A stretch of DNA of 64,000 nucleotides from Clostridiales bacterium. Lineage in GTDB: Bacteria; Bacillota; Clostridia; Saccharofermentanales; Saccharofermentanaceae. How positions within the stretch are numbered: position 1 is the first letter of the stretch; every line of letters begins with the position of its first letter. Below, piece after piece: positions 61,103-64,000 of the stretch. Location: positions 62,001 to 126,000 of the forward strand of contig JAFZHS010000007.1 in NCBI GenBank assembly GCA_017554745.1, in the 5' to 3' direction. Under the pieces are notes generated by a model. The model saw nothing but the letters and a program-made list of their open reading frames with translations. It searched no databases and was not told where the DNA came from. Position numbers and translations under genes: made by a program.

Positions 61103-62773
61103 ATGAATAAGACAAGGAGCTTATACAAGGCATTCAGCTCGAATCTCGAGATGCCGAAGCCGAACGGTGAGAAGAAAGAAAAGCTCTATACCCGGTTCGG
61201 CATGCTAGCCTTCATCGGAATAATGATCCCGGTGTCTGTCCTCGTCGGCTATGTCACCTACGCATTGACGAATCTTCTTTATGAGTTCGAAGGCAATTCG
61301 TACGGGCTTTTGTCAGAGCTTGACCTGATCTCGGCGTTTGCCATGATCTTCTGCATGCCGTTGATGTTCAGCGTGTTATTCTTCTCGTCTGATCTTAACT
61401 TCCTGACGGCTCTGCCGATCTCACCGACGTCGCTTTATACCGCAAGGTTCTGGCACACCTTCAAGGCGGAAAACGTCATGACGTCCAATGTGCTGTTCGC
61501 CATTTATATCGGCTATTTTGTATCCGTTGCCAAAAACGACGGAATCGCTGATGTGCTTAATCCCGTGACGATAATCTCGGCGTTCGTGGGGTTCTTTGGC
61601 TCGCTCCTGATGCCGCTCATCTATTGCTCCATCATCGGGCTTCTCATGATGATGGTCCTGCGGAAGTTCAAAAGGGCAAGCATCTACTATAATTCAACGC
61701 TGATACTGTTCGTGGCATTTGTCCTTATCTTCCTGTCATCTTTCAGAAGATACGGCAGCATCAGCCTGATGAATTATCTCGATTCACTTGTCGTCGGCAA
61801 TAACTCATTTACGGCAATATGCAATGTCATGTTCCCGACAAATTTCCTGACGACACTGGCGATTAAGACTCATAATGTCCTTCTGCTTATAGCATCGATT
61901 GCGATACTTGCAGCCTTGTATTTGGCATCAGTCTTTATAGCGCGTCTTACATATCAGAAAGGCCTTTTCGCGGCTGCTGTTGTCAGCAACAAAAAGACAT
62001 ACCGTAAGTCATCGCTGTCGTTTGGAAAGCACAGCATGTTCACCTCGCTCCTGATCAAAGAGATAAGGGTACTGACGAGGACGATGACGTACAGACTCAA
62101 CTGCGTGTTGGCAAATCTGATATGGCCTGCAGTCGCGTTGATATTTGTCACCATGGCTCCGCAGCAAAGCTTTTTTAATATGTTCACTGCCAAGCTCGAG
62201 GCTAAAGATCCGTTCAGCCATGTCCTCTTGTTCGCGGTCTTTATCGCCGTGGCTTTCATCGCGTCAGGTCTGAATTCTATAGCCTCCACATCTTTTACCC
62301 GTGAAGGCGTGCACATAGATATGTTGAATTTCCTGCCCGCTCCGCTCGATAAGCAGATCAAAGCGAAGATCCTTACGGCAGTTCTTTTCACGTTTATTCC
62401 GGTCGTGATCTCTATAGTTCCCGTGACAATATGTCTTGGAACAGTTGGGATGCTTCCGTTCTATATCGTGGCATCGTTCCTGAGTGTAGTGATAGCTACG
62501 ATGATAGGTGTCGTAATGGATTCTGTCTCGCCTTATACCGTATGGTCAGACGAATTAAGCGCGCTTAGGGGCAACCTCAACTGCTTCTTTAATCTGGCAG
62601 CCGAGATGATCGCTGCGCTCGTTATCGGTGCAGTGTCTTACGGACTTTATCTGTTGCTTAGGAATTCCATGATTACTATGTCAGCAATAACTGTGCTGCT
62701 CGCAGTTGCCGGCATTGTCAGTTATGCGGCTGGACTTCCGAAGGCCAAGAAGAATATCGGGCAGCTTAAATGA
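61103..62773 (+). CDS. ABC transporter permease (putative ABC exporter)
   Basis: A 556-aa protein with about 12 helices, of the same type as 46393-48105. The cargo is unknown. SD GGAG overlaps the end of the ATPase gene. The 3' end overlaps the convergent methyltransferase gene by 8 bases. Confidence 0.88.
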   Translation: MNKTRSLYKAFSSNLEMPKPNGEKKEKLYTRFGMLAFIGIMIPVSVLVGYVTYALTNLLYEFEGNSYGLLSELDLISAFAMIFCMPLMFSVLFFSSDLNFLTALPISPTSLYTARFWHTFKAENVMTSNVLFAIYIGYFVSVAKNDGIADVLNPVTIISAFVGFFGSLLMPLIYCSIIGLLMMMVLRKFKRASIYYNSTLILFVAFVLIFLSSFRRYGSISLMNYLDSLVVGNNSFTAICNVMFPTNFLTTLAIKTHNVLLLIASIAILAALYLASVFIARLTYQKGLFAAAVVSNKKTYRKSSLSFGKHSMFTSLLIKEIRVLTRTMTYRLNCVLANLIWPAVALIFVTMAPQQSFFNMFTAKLEAKDPFSHVLLFAVFIAVAFIASGLNSIASTSFTREGVHIDMLNFLPAPLDKQIKAKILTAVLFTFIPVVISIVPVTICLGTVGMLPFYIVASFLSVVIATMIGVVMDSVSPYTVWSDELSALRGNLNCFFNLAAEMIAALVIGAVSYGLYLLLRNSMITMSAITVLLAVAGIVSYAAGLPKAKKNIGQLK

Positions 62774-63383
62774 CCTTCTCGCAGATTATCGTATCCATGC
62801 AGTGATAGTGCGGGATGCAGTTGCTGTTATCTTCGAAGATCGTCTCGTCAATCCTGTGGAACTTCCAGTCAGGCAGGTAAGTGAAGAGTTCACCCGGCTT
62901 CCACATCTTTTCTTCCATGTCCCAGTCGGGCGGGAGCTCTAAGAAAGGCTTGTCGACAAATACGTTGAAGAATACGATGCCGTTCTTTTTGGTGATGCGT
63001 CCGAGTTTTTCAAAGAAAGCCTTTTTGTTCTCTTCAAAAAGGTACTGTATCGTTCCCGATGAATATATGATGTCAAACTGTTCGGAGGTCTCGAAAGTAT
63101 TGATGTCGTCAACATATGCGTTGATCTCGACACCTCTTTCTTCAGCAAGGCGGATGGTCTTTCTGATACCGTTCTCAGTAACGTCAAAGGCGGATACAGT
63201 ATATCCCTTAGCTGCCATATAGACGGCATCTTTGCCTTCGCCGCAGCCGATATCCAATACCTTCTTATCCTTTGAAGGCGGGCAGAGAGCAATCAGTTCA
63301 TCCAGAAAACCTGCCGGTTCTGTTCCCCAGTAGTAACCCTCGCATTCGTACCATTTCTCGTAATTTGTTCTGATATTGCTCAT
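62766..63383 (-). CDS. Class I SAM-dependent methyltransferase (TehB-like)
   Basis: A 205-aa methyltransferase. Motif I VLDIGCGEGKDAVYMA near residue 40, then SAFDVTENGIRK and FDIIYSSGTIQYL, as in TehB/methyltransferase 25 types. TehB confers tellurite tolerance in some bacteria; here the substrate is open. The ATG lies far from any strong SD. Confidence 0.87.
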   Translation of the reverse strand: MSNIRTNYEKWYECEGYYWGTEPAGFLDELIALCPPSKDKKVLDIGCGEGKDAVYMAAKGYTVSAFDVTENGIRKTIRLAEERGVEINAYVDDINTFETSEQFDIIYSSGTIQYLFEENKKAFFEKLGRITKKNGIVFFNVFVDKPFLELPPDWDMEEKMWKPGELFTYLPDWKFHRIDETIFEDNSNCIPHYHCMDTIICEKVI

Positions 63384-63444
63384 ATTGATCCTGCCTTGTC
63401 TGATGGATTAACTGTGGTTATGTTATATTTCTTTATGTGAGCGT

Positions 63445-63477
63445 GCAACATTTTCGCATCCCGGACTGTATAGATGG
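63445..63477 (+). promoter_or_regulatory. Shared GCAACATTTT / TGTAT promoter, copy 2
   Basis: GCAACATTTT at 63445-63454 and TGTATAGATGG at 63467-63477. Similarity to copy 1 extends over CCGGACTGTAT and GTAACTGA.TCA to the SD. Confidence 0.6.
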
Positions 63478-63503
63478 TAACTGAATCAAAAGGAGTTACT
63501 CAT

Positions 63504-63755
63504 ATGAAAAAGGCAATATCTATAACACTTATCTTTATGTTCATTATGGTTTCCGCATTTGCTTTGACAGGATGCGGCAAGAAGAAGTGCGCCAAATGCG
63601 GAAAGTCTGAAGACGAGGTAGAGCTGTTCCTCTTTGACACCAGCACACATCCCGGCGGTGACGGCAAGTATTATTGCAGCGCATGCTACAGACAAGTTTA
63701 CAGCGAGACTCCGGTCCCCGGAGTAGCTGACGAGATAGCCAAAGTTATTGAGTAA
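63504..63755 (+). CDS. Small zinc-ribbon lipoprotein
   Basis: An 83-aa exported protein: signal peptide with lipobox ALTGC (Cys at about 21), then CAKCGKSEDEV and YYCSACYR, a two-CxxC zinc ribbon. The ATG at 63504 follows AAAGGAG; the frame before it has no signal. Small Cys-ribbon lipoproteins of this kind occur in Clostridia; function unknown. Confidence 0.75.
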   Translation: MKKAISITLIFMFIMVSAFALTGCGKKKCAKCGKSEDEVELFLFDTSTHPGGDGKYYCSACYRQVYSETPVPGVADEIAKVIE

Positions 63756-63837
63756 GCCGTCTGAGTGCCGGTGATAAGATAATCCCATTGACTAAGTAGG
63801 TTACTGCTGATAAAATTCCACCATAAATAGAAAATCA

Positions 63838-63870
63838 CCCGAATGGCAGATTAAGCCTTCGGGTTTTTTG
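63838..63870 (+). terminator. Rho-independent terminator
   Basis: Stem CCCGAA (63838-63843) / TTCGGG (63858-63863), extended inward by GGC/GCC after a bulge, then TTTTTTG. Confidence 0.88.
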
Positions 63871-63914
63871 TTACAATATACGGATAAGGACCTGAAATAA
63901 GAAAGAGGTTACAT

Positions 63915-64000
63915 ATGAGCAACGATAATATGCATGAAGAGATCGACAAGATCGTCCAGACAATATTCGAAGACTATAAAGGCGGCAAGAATATCGATGC
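63915..64000 (+). CDS. Start of a gene, possibly serine acetyltransferase-like (cut at window end)
   Basis: An open frame from the ATG at 63915 (SD AGAGGT) to the window edge, 28 codons. The start MSNDNMHEEIDKIVQTIFEDY is similar in style to the N-terminus of clostridial serine O-acetyltransferases, but the piece is too short to decide. Confidence 0.55.
   Translation, partial: MSNDNMHEEIDKIVQTIFEDYKGGKNID

Noticed and set aside
1..64000. Insertion sequences, prophage, rRNA or tRNA genes
   Set aside because: No transposase, integrase, phage protein, tRNA cloverleaf or rRNA segment was noticed on either strand.

Overview
The window reads as chromosomal DNA of an anaerobic Gram-positive Clostridia-type bacterium (Bacillota), probably a gut or rumen member of the Oscillospiraceae/Lachnospiraceae sort. 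Reasons: AGGAGG-type ribosome sites, sigma-A promoters, many lipoproteins with LxxC lipoboxes and no outer-membrane proteins, an [FeFe]-hydrogenase maturase (HydE), a MurT/GatD lipid II amidation pair, LytTR/DUF3021 and TPM/zinc-ribbon pairs. No genus can be fixed from the sequence alone. No rRNA, tRNA, CRISPR array, prophage or insertion sequence was seen.

Layout. 1-3.2 kb: end of a hybrid histidine kinase, then an autoregulated TetR-hydrolase operon with two operators. 3.3-9 kb: a run of small-molecule enzymes (MBL hydrolase, nitrilase fused to DUF4298, nitroreductase, cyclase, GNAT) ending in orphan hydE. 9-13.3 kb: lipoprotein, zinc-ribbon membrane protein, anchored exported protein, methyltransferase. 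13.3-15.5 kb: a zinc-uptake operon (Cys-rich membrane protein, ZnuA, lipoprotein) under a Fur-family box. 15.5-18.3 kb: MFS transporter and pheA behind a Phe-rich leader peptide and attenuator. 18.3-24.5 kb: murT-gatD, zinc-ribbon/TPM pair, glycosyltransferase, HD protein, Nudix. 24.5-25.8 kb: a drug-type MFS pump behind a 28-aa leader ORF and attenuator. 25.9-34.5 kb: alcohol dehydrogenase, GH43, esterase, alanine dehydrogenase, lipoproteins. 34.5-39 kb: LysR regulator, metE-metF, then a regular array of eight alternating inverted repeats. 39-45.6 kb: GNATs, RidA, tautomerase, C15-like protein, lipoproteins, LytTR-DUF3021. 45.6-64 kb: two ABC exporters, anion permeases, a giant solute-binding lipoprotein, a MutS-family ATPase, SulP, MFS, methyltransferase and the start of one more gene.

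The most notable items are regulatory. Two independent three-segment transcription attenuators with leader peptides are readable in the DNA (pheA, and the MFS pump at 24.7 kb). A strictly spaced inverted-repeat array follows metF. Three genes for membrane-anchored proteins share an unusual GCAACATTTT-N12-TGT promoter that looks ECF-sigma-like. The GatD homologue lacks both the Cys and the His of its glutaminase centre. All mechanisms are inferred from sequence; none was tested by search or folding software.
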